Counted from the first letter of the stretch, positions 1 to 12,291 are shown. The stretch is DNA of 64,000 nucleotides from Bisporella sp. PMI_857 (GCA_021307315.1 JAJSPD010000129.1:1-64000); one strand, 5' to 3'. The notes: generated by a model not told the origin, from the sequence alone. A program made the numbers and translations.

Positions 1-868
1 CTACCGCTTTGGTCCGTAAATATTGTAAGGTTTGTTGAATAGGTGGCGAAAGCTCAAGCTCAGGCTGAAGCGGGTTTTTCCACTCTTGGAAATGGATAAA
101 ATTTCCTATTCGACTGCCAAGAATGGCTCCGCTTTGGAGTTCAAATACGGCCTTGCAACCACGCACAAGATTTAGGAGATCCAAAATATCCTCAAGCCGC
201 AAAGAATTGCCACTTTCTTCGGGAGACGCATATACCCAGATAACAAGCATAAGGGCGAATCCGAACAAAGCATGAGAGTTTTCTGAGGAGAGACAACATA
301 TTTGAGCGTTAAATAGCTGAAGTCCGAGGTTGTGATGATGAAGCGCTTTTATCCGATAAGCTAGTTTGTTCTTAGGCTCCAAGAGGGCGAGGTGCAATGA
401 GGCTACTGATAACAGCCCATGCATAAGGAGTGGATATGAGCGGGCTTCAAAGGGTATGTCTCTTTGCCATAAATCTCGCTGCTTTTCTCCCGAGAATAAG
501 TTGAGAGCCGTCACAGCAGTAAAGTGGTTCATTAAGGTCAGATCTAACAAGTCGAACGTTGGCTGTGCTGTTGTGTAACGTGGTTGTGGCAGGGAAGGTG
601 GCAGGGAGATTGTATGTGCTGACTCCGCTGCTGGTGCTGTAGAAATCGCTCTGGGAGCGCGGATTAGGAGGCCGTTGGTCTGATAGCTACAGACAACACC
701 TGCCATCAAGCACCTTGCACAAGATGGGCTCGCCTCATCGCACTGAAGCAAATTGGAATGTTAAGCTAAAGACCATTTCAGGGGAATAGTGATACATGCC
801 TTGACTTTTCGGCTCTTGCATTGGCTGCATCCGAAACGTGATTTCTTGTGGTTTCGGCGAGATGGCAT
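1..868 (-). CDS. Zn2Cys6 transcription factor, UPC2-like (3' end beyond window)
   Basis: Exons complement(1..742, 800..868); the frame is still open at base 1, so the C-terminus is outside the window. Residues 1-23 begin MPSRRNHKKSRFGCSQCKSRK and continue after the intron with CDEASPSCARC, giving the complete six-cysteine Zn2Cys6 DNA-binding motif. About 50 residues later comes a helical domain containing LMNHFTAVTAL and LLMHGLLSVASLHLALLEP, typical of the UPC2/sterol-uptake-control type of C6 factor. The intron has a GC..AG end pair (donor GCATGT), supported because it restores the Lys-Cys junction exactly. The gene is divergent from the RTA1-like gene with about 700 bp between the start codons. 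Regulator identity is firm; the UPC2-like subtype is inferred from motif resemblance. Confidence 0.85.
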
Positions 869-1569
869 ATCCTTGAAGAAAGGCTACCTATGCTATGCTG
901 TGTCGAACTTTCCGAGTTTCCGGAAACGTCAAACCATGCTGGCGAAGACGCTGATCGGGGTGGAGTACTACTCCAGTATTGCACCTGCAGATGGGCAAGA
1001 TATATTCCACGGCCTGGGCTAATCCTGATACAAGCTAGTGAACGGTAGTGTACGACAAAGATGACAAGGCGGTATATGAAAGCGCCAAGCAAAACTGTGG
1101 CTATGTGGGTTAGTGCGTCATTAAAGACACTAACCCTAATCCGACTGTAGTGTACGATAGTGTACGACAAGCGAAAAGCAAGCTTTAACGGAGGACCAAT
1201 TACTGTAATAGCGCCAAGCATTATATATTCTGGGCAACCAAAATTCAATGCATGTAAGCTCTGAGAGCTTGCGATACGAACGCTACAACGGAAAGATAGA
1301 TGTATCGTATCCTGTTTGCAGGTAGAAGCCACGAAATTTCATTCAATTTAAGCCTTGCACAGCCAAAGAGTTGCACATAAACGCGTCTCCCATTACTCCC
1401 AGCCTAACCTGACAACTGGCAAGGCAGTTTTACAATGCTTTCTGGCATTTATATATGGCCTCTATGAGTGGGCTTTCTTTCTTTAATATTCCCCTTCGTT
1501 TATCTCATTTGCATCATTACTCCAAGTCTACTTTTCTCAATCTCCAATTCTGCTCAACACTCCGTCGAA
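869..1569. promoter_or_regulatory. Divergent promoter of C6 factor and RTA1-like gene
   Basis: I see no convincing gene here. It holds a TATA-like TTTATATATGG at 1448-1458, about 110 bp before the RTA1 start codon. It also holds imperfect direct repeats: TAGTGTACGACAA at 1046-1058 and 1158-1170, with a partial copy at 1148-1157, and AGCGCCAAGCA at 1081-1091 and 1210-1220. Confidence 0.5.
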
Positions 1570-2624
1570 ATGGCCGACGACTGTACTAAGATCACTCCAC
1601 TTTGTCCAGTTGAAGACACCGTCTACGGTTATTATCCTAGTTTGGCTGCCAATGCCATATTCGTGGCCCTCTTTGCTATTTGTGCCGTTGCACAGATAGT
1701 GTTGGGGATCAAGTATCGCCTGAGGTTGTACACCATTGTCGTATTTATCGGCTGCGCGGGGGAAGCCGTTGGATATGTCGGGAGGATCATGATGCATTCA
1801 AACCCGTGGAATTCCACTGGCTTCATAATTCAGATTCTCCTTCTCATCGTCTCTCCCTCGTTCTTAGCCGCCGGCCTTTATCTTACAGTTAAACATCTCG
1901 TTCTGCATTTCGGTCCCCAATATTCGAGGCTGCGACCAAGGCTCTACACATGGCTCTTTATAACCTGCGATGCAATTGGTTTTGTAACGCAGATGGTTGG
2001 AGGTGGCATACAGGCGAGTGCGTCTGATGGAAGAGGCTCGTCGAAGACGCTGGATGTTGGAAACAGTGTTATGATTACCGGCATCGCTTTTCAAGCTGCA
2101 ACCATGGCTGTATGTGGCATTTTAGCTGTCGATTATACGCAAAGATTGTACAGGCGTCAATCGAAGGAAGAGCAGTCTCAGCGAGTCCCATCACTGAAAG
2201 GCCCCAGAGCGTTCACTTTCTACATGTGTTGCACTACCACTGCCTTCGTGACTATTTTAATTCGATGCATCTATCGGTACGAAAAGATTGTTTCACTACC
2301 AATTAGTTCTACTTTTGCTAATACCCTCGATAGGATTCCCGAGATGGCTGGCGGATGGGGCAATGAATTGATGAGAAACGAGGCCGAGTTTATGATCCTT
2401 GACGGATGGTAAGGGTTTAGAGAAATGCAATTTTGGTGACTTTTCGAGCTAACTAAATTAACAGTATGATCGCTGTCGCCGCAATTCTCATGACTGTAGC
2501 ATTTCCCGGAGCATATTTCCCATCGATCAGCAACCGTGCTAGTAATAGGTTACATGAACCAATGAATGAGACAGAGGAGGCATTGCACCTCCACCCTATC
2601 CAGGCTCATCCACGTTCCACCTAA
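1570..2624 (+). CDS. RTA1-like seven-helix membrane protein
   Basis: Exons 1570..2276, 2334..2408, 2465..2624 encode 313 aa. The family (RTA1/lipid-translocating exporter) sits in the plasma membrane and is linked to resistance to sterol- and lipid-targeting compounds in yeasts. Seven hydrophobic segments are visible. Signature stretches include YGYYPSLAAN near the N-terminus, GYVGRIMMHSNPW in the middle, and near the C-terminus IPEMAGGWGNELMRNE followed by DGCMIAVAAILM. Both introns (57 and 56 nt) interrupt this last region and splicing restores the conserved CIYRIPEMAGG junction. I chose the ATG at 1570: the open frame extends to a GTG at 1468, but no ATG lies upstream in frame. It is divergent from a UPC2-like regulator, so co-regulation is possible. 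Confidence 0.9.
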
Positions 2625-4417
2625 GTCGCCTAGGTGTGTCAACCGTATATCTCAGTACAATGGTGAAGGATATTATGGTGAGAGTCGAGCGAGAGGAACA
2701 TAGCACTTAAGGATGTGCGCGAATTAAAGTACTAATAGAGCGATGGGATATTTTTTAGGGCAACCCTTTCGAGTACTTGAGAAGATATGGATAGAAGTTA
2801 GCTTCATTTTAGTTAGAGCTCTGAATTGTTAAATTAGATAGCATGTTTTGAAGATAATATTCAGAGAGTGTGTAGCGGAGTAAAACTATGAATGAGGTTA
2901 GACAAGAATATGGTAGAGCGATTGCACGCCAGAAAAAAAAAGAAATTTGTAAAGATAGCCCGGACTTGAGCTATTTCTACAGTCATTGAGACCATCCACA
3001 AATCACCAAAGCCACTTGACCGCTATGACACTGGGAGTATACTACTATCTTGCAATATTGAAAACTCTCTCTACGAAGTGCAGTATAACTGTACTCCAGC
3101 ATAGATGCCAAGGCCCCTACAGCTGTAATACTATACTTTCCATGTCACCATAATAATCCACGCCGTTGCTCCCTAAATAAATAAAAATAAAGCTACCTCA
3201 TGTTTTCAAACCCGATCCCTTGATTTTCCACCAGGGCTGTATACGGTCTAGTGCCTCAGCTGGCTCAATATTCAGCTTATTCCAAGATTCCGTAACTATA
3301 GGCTCTGGTACTTGAAACAACCGTACTACAAATCATTGAACTGCCGATATTGATAGCACTTTTATTGCCGTTTTAGGTTGTTGTGACAATTTCTTTGTTG
3401 CTCTGGGGCTACCATCGCTTCCACGCAACTGTAAGCCTAAAGCGGGGCGGCAAGCGACAACATCAGTGATATCCATCGCTAACTGGAGTGGTACGCTAAG
3501 CATATTATCGATGTCAGACTGATTCGCGTGACTTCTAAAGGTATTTATTTACTTCTCAGCTACAGATTCTGATGGTGTCGTCAGCAAAAATTGATTAATA
3601 GGTTGTTGAGCAGGCTCAATTCTGTCCGCTCCACTTGAAATAGTTCCCTTGTGAATATGTTCATTTTGGTAGTAATCCTTCTACAGCTACGTGGTGCTAT
3701 TTATTTCCTGAGTACTGTAATTAATTCTTCCCACACTTCAATACTCTGGCCAAGAATACATGATTCCGGTGACCGTTTGTGCAATTATTACCAATGTAAG
3801 TCATCCGGAGCAACACTTCATCTATCGCTGCAAACGTCCCCAAGTAGAATATCCTGGGGTCGCGATTCTGAACTTTTAAGCAATTAGGAATATAGATATT
3901 CGTCATGTTTGGCAAGCCTTAGGCTTGCAACTTCTGCATTTGCCCCTTAAGTCCGTGGATGAGGCAAGGACAAACCTCGGCTGTCTGATCACAATTATCC
4001 CTTCTCCCAGCTCTCGGCAAGCCATCACAAGAGTGGCACCAGCCTACGATATGGACTAGGCGTCATGCATTATCTAACTTACTAATCACCAAACATGCAC
4101 CACCAGCACCATACGACGATTACTGAACACAAAATCTCAGGGACCTCAGGCACAGGTCCATGTTGATTGAATAATCAAGACAAGGAGCCTCGCACACCAA
4201 TAGTTCAAGTTTTATTGTTTTTGGATTTACCAATCTTGGCTTGTCTTGTGGTGAATATAAAAAGGATGAGGGGAACAATTATGCTTTGATCGCAACATTG
4301 ATCACAACATTCACACCGCAACCTTTCACGGCCTCATTTCTATTCTCAAGATCAAACATAAAATATCACCAAGGACTTAGGTTACTAGTCTTTGATATCA
4401 GTCATAATTCTCTGCAA
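2625..4417. other. Gene-poor AT-rich stretch
   Basis: No intact gene is supported in these 1.8 kb. The only coding-like signal is a stop-interrupted minus-strand frame at 3198-3680 (listed separately). Further minus-strand open sequence at about 3790-3915 could be another piece of the same relic. The last few hundred bases are presumably the promoter of the reductase gene. Confidence 0.5.
3198..3680 (-). pseudogene. Stop-interrupted coding-like frame, unidentified
   Basis: Read on the minus strand, 161 codons run in one phase from an acceptor-like CTGTAG before 3680 to a TGA at 3198-3200. Only two internal stops break it: TAA at 3549-3551 and TGA at 3333-3335. The translation has protein-like composition, for example SDIDNMLSVPLQLAMDITDV and, near the end, LDRIQPWWKIKGSGLKT. 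Both internal stops could arise from CAA or CGA by single C-to-T changes, the direction expected of repeat-induced point mutation or deamination. I do not recognise the family. A more complex splice pattern avoiding the stops cannot be excluded. Confidence 0.4.
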
Positions 4418-5581
4418 ATGGCTCTTCCGACATCTAAAAATCAAGCCGTCCTTATCACGGGAGTCAATGGTTACATTGCCTCTCGCACAGCTGAAGCATT
4501 TCTCAATGAAGGATACAATGTTCGAGGAACGGTCAGAAACAAGAACTCTGCAGCCGGTTTGTTAGAAGTCCTGGAGCCGTTTGTGACTGCCGGCAGACTT
4601 GAAATCGTCGAGGTCAAAGACAGTAAGTCACCTGCCCCGTTACATGACATATGTAGCAGTAGCATTGTCAAAAAGGAACACATCAAATCCTCACTGGCCA
4701 CTCAGACATGAAGCAACTTATCGCTAACGATATCCTTAGTCACCATTCCTGGGGCCTTCGATGAAGCAGTGAAAGGAGTACACGCTATTATACACATGGC
4801 CTCACCCGTATCCCTCTCCTTCGACGATCCTGATCCCGTCATCAAAACAGCAATCGAAGGGACCCAATCCGTTCTCAACTCTGGATACGCCTACGGCTCG
4901 CCAACTCTCAAGTCTGTCGTGCTCACCTCTTCCATTGGGGCCATTTTGGGCAAGCACGCGGCCCCATACACCTACACCGAAAATGACTGGAACGACGTTT
5001 CGGAAGCCCTAGTTGCTGAGCTCGGGAAGAGCACGCCCAGTGCGCAAATTTATCTCGCGTCAAAGACGGCCGGCGAGAAAGCATTCTGGAAGTTCAGGGA
5101 CGAGAAGAAGCCGGCTTGGACGATGACCGCTGTTAATCCGGTGTTTGTCGGTGGCCCGCCCTTGGTGGTTCCCGAGTCGGCGGATAAGATCCACGAGACC
5201 GTCAAAAGTGTTTACACGGTCCTGAATGGAGAGCCTATCCCGCCACCGTTGGGAGGCAGTGGTGCATTCGTTGACGTTAGGGACGTGGCGCGTCTCATGG
5301 TGTTTAGTGTTAGTCATCCAGAGGTTGCGGATGGAGAGAGGTATATTGCTTGTGGTGGTGTTGGCAGTGGACAAGCGGTGGCCGATATTTTGAGAGAGCA
5401 CTATAAGAATAGGAAAATTGCGGTCGGCAATCCTGGTGAGGGCTATGAGCCTGGATGGCGGTTTCCTAATGGTGGCATCCGCTTTGATAGCTCGAAGGCT
5501 GTGAAAGCTACGGGGAAAGAGTGGATTCCATTTGACAAGTCCGTGTTGGATGCTGCAAAGTCGTTCGAGAAATTGCTCTGA
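4418..5581 (+). CDS. NAD(P)-dependent epimerase/aldehyde reductase (extended SDR)
   Basis: Exons 4418..4622 and 4740..5581 encode 348 aa. This is an extended short-chain dehydrogenase of the dihydroflavonol-4-reductase/GRE2 (methylglyoxal reductase) type, presumably cytosolic. The N-terminus has the nucleotide-binding motif VLITGVNGYIA (residues about 11-21). HMASPVS follows the second exon start, and the catalytic YLASKTAGEKAFW gives the Tyr-x3-Lys pair. The 117-nt intron, long for this window, separates the cofactor motif from the rest, and splicing gives an uninterrupted KDITIPGAFDEAVKGV. The start at 4418 is the first ATG before the glycine motif. The natural substrate cannot be told from sequence. 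Confidence 0.88.
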
Positions 5582-5838
5582 ATAGTCTTAGGTTTGATTG
5601 ATCTTCTCTCTCGTGATGCCAAAATATTTAGGGTATTGACCTATACGTCTTCGATAAATATCTTTTAATGTAATAGCATGAACTGGGTATGGGCTCATTG
5701 TCTGAGCCGGAGAATGAAATTCGTTATCACGGAAAAAATTGTGGTTGACAGAATAGGCGTGGTTGCTGAAATTAATAAAGTATATGGATTAAAAATAACC
5801 ACTGGCAGCCCAGGCGTACAGATGCAATGTTGACATAT

Positions 5839-6642
5839 CTATCCACAGCACATTGTTGCTTCTTGTTTATCATCTGATCTGCTTCTATGTTAACTTGATT
5901 CCAACTTCTTACCGACGGCCGAGCATTTCCATGTAGCCTATTATGGGAACAGCCGAACTTACCCAAGTGTAATCCATTCCCAACTGCAAACAAAGCTGCC
6001 TAAGAACGCCCCGATGATGATGCAAATAATGATGTACCCGTTATAATACATAGCCAACAACATTATAAAATACGCGACCGTAAATTGTGCGCAATGGAGA
6101 AACGCCCGGATCAGCTGTTGCAGTGGGTTTGGTCTATATTTTCGTCCTCGGGATGCTGATTGTGTCCTTGCAGCTACTACTCCTGTATTGGTACCGCTTT
6201 TATTGTTGGTGGAAGAGGCTGAGTCATGAGATACATCGGAGGCAGAGGGTTGTTGAAGAGCGGCTTGGCGGATGATATACCGATCGTATTCTCGCGCCCC
6301 ACGACGGAGGGCTTCGAGGGTCATGACGAGGAGGACTACGCCGATACAGGAGCCTGCGAACATGCCTTTGGAGGTGATGTGCCACGAGCTAGAGATGAAA
6401 CAGGCGTCCATCACGTTCCAGTTCCAGAGCATCTGATGGGACTTAGTTAGAATGTTATTCGGGAGAGGATAGCTGAAGATAAGCAAATAGTAGTGACAAG
6501 GGCGTACAGAAATCTGGCAACCACCGCCCATATCCATTTCCATGTCCATCGCCGCTGACGTCGCTGCAGCAGCCGCATCGGTTACAGTAGCAGACACCGC
6601 GGCTACTGTCGAGCTTGCCATACTCATATGATTGTGATCCAT
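5839..6642 (-). CDS. Ctr-type copper transporter
   Basis: Exons complement(5839..5878, 5963..6432, 6508..6642) encode 214 aa. Ctr proteins import Cu(I) as membrane trimers. The N-terminus is methionine-rich (MDHNHMSM, later MDMEMDM), as expected for copper capture. Three membrane segments follow. The second carries the MxxxM motif (MLLAM) and the third a GxxxG motif (GAFLG). The last exon is only 40 nt: splicing across an 84-nt intron gives GSDDKQEATMCCG, and the terminal Cys-Cys-Gly is a familiar Ctr ending. Without that exon the protein would stop abruptly at WITLG. The first intron (75 nt) lies just before MLWNWN. Confidence 0.9.
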
Positions 6643-8633
6643 GATGAGAACTTTTTGAAGTTTTGGGTTCAGAAAGTCACGAGGCTGAGATTGATCTACC
6701 TGGGTAGCTGGGATGCAGTGTAGGAGGAACTCTGAGAAATGGGACCCGGCCTTAAGTAGGTGAAAGCCACTTCGTAAGATTTTTTTCCTACATCCGGATA
6801 TCCTCCGTGCTAACAGAGCTAACCCCAATATTCACCGTTTTCTTACACCAACCTAGAACTAATGCGCTAGTATGAGCATGATTTAAACAGTAGCGGACAC
6901 TCCCGCCGTAGTAGCGCAGCCTTAGCGAGAACTGACAAGCTTTTGAGGTAATTTGAGTTATTTTACACGGCTTGGCAAACACCTTGGCTGGGAGAGAGAT
7001 TGTAAGGTCAAATGTGCTGTGATATTGAAAATTGATAAGCCGTCTCAAACTTTTGGTTCAGAAGAGGGGAGAGGGAAAGCGAGCTGACTGGTCCAACCGG
7101 AGAGATATACAACACTCTTTCGTATCTTACGCCTAGATTTTGCCCGCTTGAGCCTTTCGATCTGAGAAGTTGGTGTGAGCCCAAAAACATGCGGTTAACA
7201 CCATGTTTTGGACTCATGGGGATAGGTATCGTATCAAATGTGTTCCTCAGGTAGAGATGTTTGCTCTTCTGATATTTATGGATACTAGAAGATATTTATT
7301 TCCCTGTGCGTGGGTATTTGGTGTGGTGGTTTGCACTGTTGCACGGAAATGAAGGTAATCGAACTTCAAGCCAAGCATATGTCCATTGTTCCTCAGAATC
7401 AGCCCGCTGGAACGAACAATTGGTCACAGAAGGTGAATGAACCCTAGATCTGCACATTTGCCTTAGATGAATGATATTGCTCTACAAAGTCTAGTGCCTA
7501 TATACCCGTTCTGGTCGGAATATCGAGCATGTTGGTCACTGTCTGGGGGTTCGTGGCCAAGGCAAGCGAGTCGCCTATGAGGGGACGAAAGACCTTATGT
7601 CCAAGGTTCCGTCGATCTTACTTGATGGCATTATTTGGAAGTACGCCAATTAGATTAGTATGGGAGGCATCTCTGATGAGTTGTGGATACGGAATTCTTG
7701 CCGGCATTCATGATAAAACAGCCATTTTTTGTCAAGCATCGAGTTTATCATTTTTAGAGCTTGCGCTTTCCTAATTAGGTCCGCCAGTTCCACACCGCAG
7801 AAGATAGTCACGCAGCTTCATATTTCTCTAATTCTTCGGACGGTGTTGATTCCTCAGAATCCTTATGCGCCTCCAAAATCAGGACACCATGAAAGAGTAA
7901 CACAGGTCCTCTCATTTGAATTTGTTCCAGGCCCAAAATTAGTTGTGTCATCAAGAGTAATGCAAGAATTTGAAGCGTAAAAGGAAGGGAGGTATGGAGC
8001 CAAGTATCAGATTTAAATATGCAACTTGAATGAAAGGTTCATCGTTGACTTTCTGTAGGTCGGTTCGGCTAAGGTGGAGATGATAGACTTGATGATACAC
8101 TCAATTCAAAAGCGGCATAGATTGGAAACATTGGAGCTGATACAAGACTTGCAATACTTTGCAGGGGCATCATGACTTGTTAAACCTGCGATGAAGATGG
8201 ATGGGTGGGCCAAGGCATGCATCTGAACGACGAGTGTTAACCCTTCGAAATCCTGGAACTTATAATGGCGGTGTTGATGACAGTGTGCGGGCGATAGACA
8301 ATGATGGGGAATCTTTATGGAAAGTGAAGATTCTGGAGATGGATTGAATGAATTGCATGCAGGCGATAATTCTTTTTGCATGATGCTTGGTCTGCAAATG
8401 CAAAAGCAATAGTTGCAAGGATAACTCTGCAATTACAAAATGACAAGATGGGAAGGAGGCTATCTCTGAAGGATGCATCCTTAGGTGAGAATCTAGTGTA
8501 CTCTGGACGTTGGCACATAGGAACCATAAGGCTATGCAAGACTATTGCCTTACATCGTGGCGCCGACGGCCACGCGAAGTTTCATTCAGCATCTATGTAA
8601 TATACATATATAGAATTACATGTCTACGTAATA
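6643..8633. other. Intergenic, no gene seen
   Basis: About 2 kb between the divergently oriented copper transporter promoter and the 3' end of the PPR-type gene. Short open frames occur on both strands, but none has a recognisable domain or a coherent splice structure. Confidence 0.5.
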
Positions 8634-11105
8634 TTATGACTCGTACTCGTCGTCGTCTTCGTCCGGCTCATCTCTCAGCTCGATGCCGGGCAATTGGAAC
8701 ATACGATGTCCCTCTTTCATGGTTTTCTGGCCGAGCCTCTCGAGCTCGGTCCAGATTTCCGGGTACATGGCTTTCGCCCATTCCTCTACAGCGTCTTTCC
8801 GGTTCTGACCAAGTGCTGCATTATAAAACATACCGAGACTGGGAAGAATGAGTATAGATCTCTGACCATGATGTTGGCCATGGTGATAATCAATGGAGAA
8901 AACTTACAGCATAAAGTCAGGATTCAGTCCAAACTCTTTCTCCGACTTCTCAATCAGAATATATGCGTCCTGGAGCTTTGCCTTGCCTCCCAGGCAACAT
9001 ATATATGCAGTGAATACATCTTTGGTGATCTCAATCTCCATCCTCCTCATTTTTGCCCATATTTCCCGTGCTTTATGCTCGCCGAAAGGTTTCCGTTCTA
9101 ACGTTCGAAAGACCAGCTCAAGAGATCGATAAGTAGGCCCTTCTCTCGAGTTTGTAATTTCGTCCCAAAATTGCATTGCCTTGAAAGGATGATCACATTC
9201 TGTGTAGGCACGCATCAAGGCGTTGTAGAGTAGAGTATTTGGTTCGATGGAACTGTCCATTTTCAGCATGTTGTACGCTATATCCAAACTCTCTCTATCA
9301 GCACAATCGGCAATTCCCTCAAAGCAGGTGACATATGTTGAAAGGACAGGCCTCTTGTTTTGAAGATTGTGAGCACGCATATGACCAAACACATGCAAGG
9401 CCATGTCACCACGACGAAATTTGAAAAAATGCTCCATGAGTTGTGTCCGGGTTTCTAATGGCATTTCGTCAAAGACTTGCACAGCTAAAATATAGGTCTC
9501 CCACGAATCTGTCATCTCGGTCTCTGAAGACTGAGCAAACTCGAGTAGAGTGGTGCGAATAGCCACACGCTCTTGAGCTGTACAGTGCCAGGCATGGGTG
9601 TTGAGTAGATCAAGTGTGAGGTCCATTTCCCCTCTTTCCAAGTAAACCCTACACATGGCAGATACTGTATCAGCCTCTAGGCGAACACTGCGTTGGTCGA
9701 GATCCGATAGAATTGAAACTATGTGGTCGTAATCTGATGTAGGTGATAAGCACAGGGCTCGAATATACTTATTGATCACCAGCAGATCGGTGTCATTCTC
9801 AATCTCGGCCGATTGCAAAGCATCATACGCAGCCTGTGCACCACCTAGATCCCCAGCTGCGATCCGGTAGTCCATCTGTAGAAGGTGCGTTTCCGCATTC
9901 GGATATATTCCATGTTTGGTTCCCATTGTAATGAATCGCTCTGCTAAATAGGAATCGTTACGTGAGATAGCGCTCGAGACTAAGCCATTGATGGTGGTCA
10001 CATCAGGACGAAGAGTATCATCCTCAGGACTGGACCTAGCCATGACCTGCATCATCTGTTCAACCTCCTCCACCCCCTTTCCCATGGCGCTGGAGGCCCA
10101 TTGAAGTATGATGTCCCATGTCTCTTTATCCGGACTACCTGCGGTGATTTCTCTGAAGATATCTTTGCACCAATCTTCTTGATTGTTACGAGTGCAGAAG
10201 TGAAGGATCGTAGACAATGTTGGCGGGGTAGGGCGGCTTCCTGGTGGTTCCAGGGGCATGCCGTACCATTTCCTGGTAGCTTCGATGTCGTTTCTCCCGG
10301 CATAAAAGTTGACTACCACTTGCTGAACATTGCGTGAATATTTTACACCCAACTTATGCATCATCTGCAGAGTTTCCAGAAGCTCTTCCTCGTCTCCATC
10401 GCGAGCAAAGCCATCCACAACCTTCGCCCATAAATGCGAATCAGAGAACGTCTTTGGGGAAGGATAGTCCTCATGCAAATACGATCGGAGTAGATCTCTA
10501 ATGTATTTCGAGTCGCCGGTATCGATCAAAATTTTCATATATGATTTTAAGCTACGCCGAGCGGTTGTTTTGGGGGATGTGGCTGGTTCTGGTGAGCATT
10601 TAACAATCTCCTGGTATAGCTCTCTTGCTAGTCTGTTATGTGTTTCCCTACTATCTTGCGGCACCGTCTCTAAAGCCTGCAAACCGGCCAACATATCCCC
10701 CCGTGTGAAAAACAAAGCAGCTTCGAGCTCACCATTGTCCCTCGCTTTCTTCAAGAACTGGAAACTTCTCAAAGTACGGTCAGCTTCGTAACTGATGAGA
10801 GCCTCTTTCTTCTTGAGCTTGTGCTGTATGAACGCTTTCCAAGCAGTTACCAATTCTGTTGCTGTTGGCGGTCTAGTCTGGTTCGTTTGGGCCACCCAAA
10901 GCTCGTTCATTTTCAGGAACCCTGGGTCAAACTGCGGGCTTCTTGGTTCACGCGTCGTCCTCTTCCCGAACCCAAAGAGATTCCTCCGCCGTGGCAGGAA
11001 GACATTGTGTGGGCGCAGGGTCTGCGCAGCTTGCGGACAACGGAACCGAAGAGGCTGGTTGGAGATGAGTTGTCTGAAGACGCTACGGGTGAGATGGGAT
11101 CGCAT
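8634..11105 (-). CDS. Mitochondrial PPR-type protein (CIA84-like candidate)
   Basis: Exons complement(8634..8838, 8908..11105) encode 800 aa. The first ~50 residues are rich in Arg, Ser and hydrophobics with almost no acidic residues, a mitochondrial targeting profile. The body is helical-repeat protein with recurrent PPR-like units, for example AKVVDGFARDGDEEELLETL and YNALMRAYTECDHPFKAMQFW. The C-terminus is acidic (DEPDEDDDEYES). Fungal PPR proteins of this length act in mitochondrial RNA metabolism or, as with CIA84, in complex I assembly. CIA84 is my best guess from overall architecture, not from a proven match. The single 69-nt intron lies near the 3' end and splicing joins NPDFML to LGMFYNAALG. 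Confidence 0.75.
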
Positions 11106-12291
11106 CGCTAGGAACGGAACTGGGGAGCCACTGCATTTGGGATTGCAGCAGACCTGTAGGATGCAATCCGGAGTGGGGTGATGGCGATAAGTCAGGCTAT
11201 AGAGGCCAATGAAACGTGGTTGATGGTATTCATGGTTCTGTTTTGCTGGAGCTTCAACTTGTCAGAGATCCAGAATAATTTCCAGCGTGAACTTTTTGCC
11301 AAGCCCGTCAACACGTGATTTAGTGATGTCCTCCATTGCCGAATGTCGAAAAAGGAATTCTCTTGGGAGTTTTACCAGCATCTTCATATCCATGCACATT
11401 GATAATAAGGAAAAGAAAAGTGTGGTGTCGGTGACATTGGTGAAGTTTTCATCGTCTATCCTCCGGTCAAGTAGCAATCAAAGGCAGAAGGATTTTCTCT
11501 CCAGACGTTCTCTCCTGTTCTGCCTCTCCACTATATGGCTACTGATACTCGTACTTTTGTCAACTTATAATGATGTATTTGTGGTTCATTATGCACAGTA
11601 TCACTATTCATGCAGATGGTGCCAGTCTTGTTCTTTGGAACAAAATCTCCCAGCCACTTCCTATGAGGATGCTCTCTTGGAATACCCATCATCAACCTAC
11701 TAGTATGTGTCCATGATTACACTCCAGTATGGTGTTTGAGGCTCGAGAGGCGTAAACAACAGCGCACATACATGCATGTATTCCAAACCTGAGACCCCGC
11801 AAGTTACCATACACATGAGCAGGAGCATCAAGTGCAAGTTTGTAATCCGTTATAACAATAGAACACTCTGCTATTATGCCACAAGCTTATATCTTTTCTT
11901 CCCCCACTCTTGCGAGCAACCATAGAATATAAAATAGCTGCCCACTTTCGTCTCCACTAATAATCGTCTTCCATCCCTTCTTTCTGCTACAACAACAATG
12001 TCTTAGAGCGTCAGGCATGTCTATCCTTAAGTGGGTAGGAAGAGATAGGCTCACCTTTATGCTCTCCTCCACTTATGCACGCCATGGCAGCCTGAGCTTA
12101 ATTTCAAACACATCTTACTCGGCCTTACGATACAGTGCAAGAGAATTTCTCGTCCTACAGTTACAGTGTTCATGGTCAACTTCTGCTAAACCTTGGCGAC
12201 CCGCGTGTACAACCGTACCAGGTTATTCTCCAAGCTTCAACACACAAGCACTAGACCAGATCTACTTATATATTAAGTGCGGCCACGTGAT
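11106..12291. other. Intergenic, divergent promoter region
   Basis: This lies between the PPR-type gene (minus) and the sulfurase gene (plus). An open frame at 11287-11703 on the plus strand has no domain I recognise and I do not call it. It marks the left edge of the nicotinate cluster. Confidence 0.45.

Noticed and set aside
778..1332. 184-aa minus-strand open frame in the divergent promoter
   Set aside because: It overlaps, in another frame, the first exon of the Zn2Cys6 gene and has no domain or codon pattern of its own; the zinc-cluster reading is far better supported.
11287..11703. 138-aa plus-strand open frame between the PPR-type and sulfurase genes
   Set aside because: No recognisable motif, no plausible splice partners and low-complexity composition; treated as chance.
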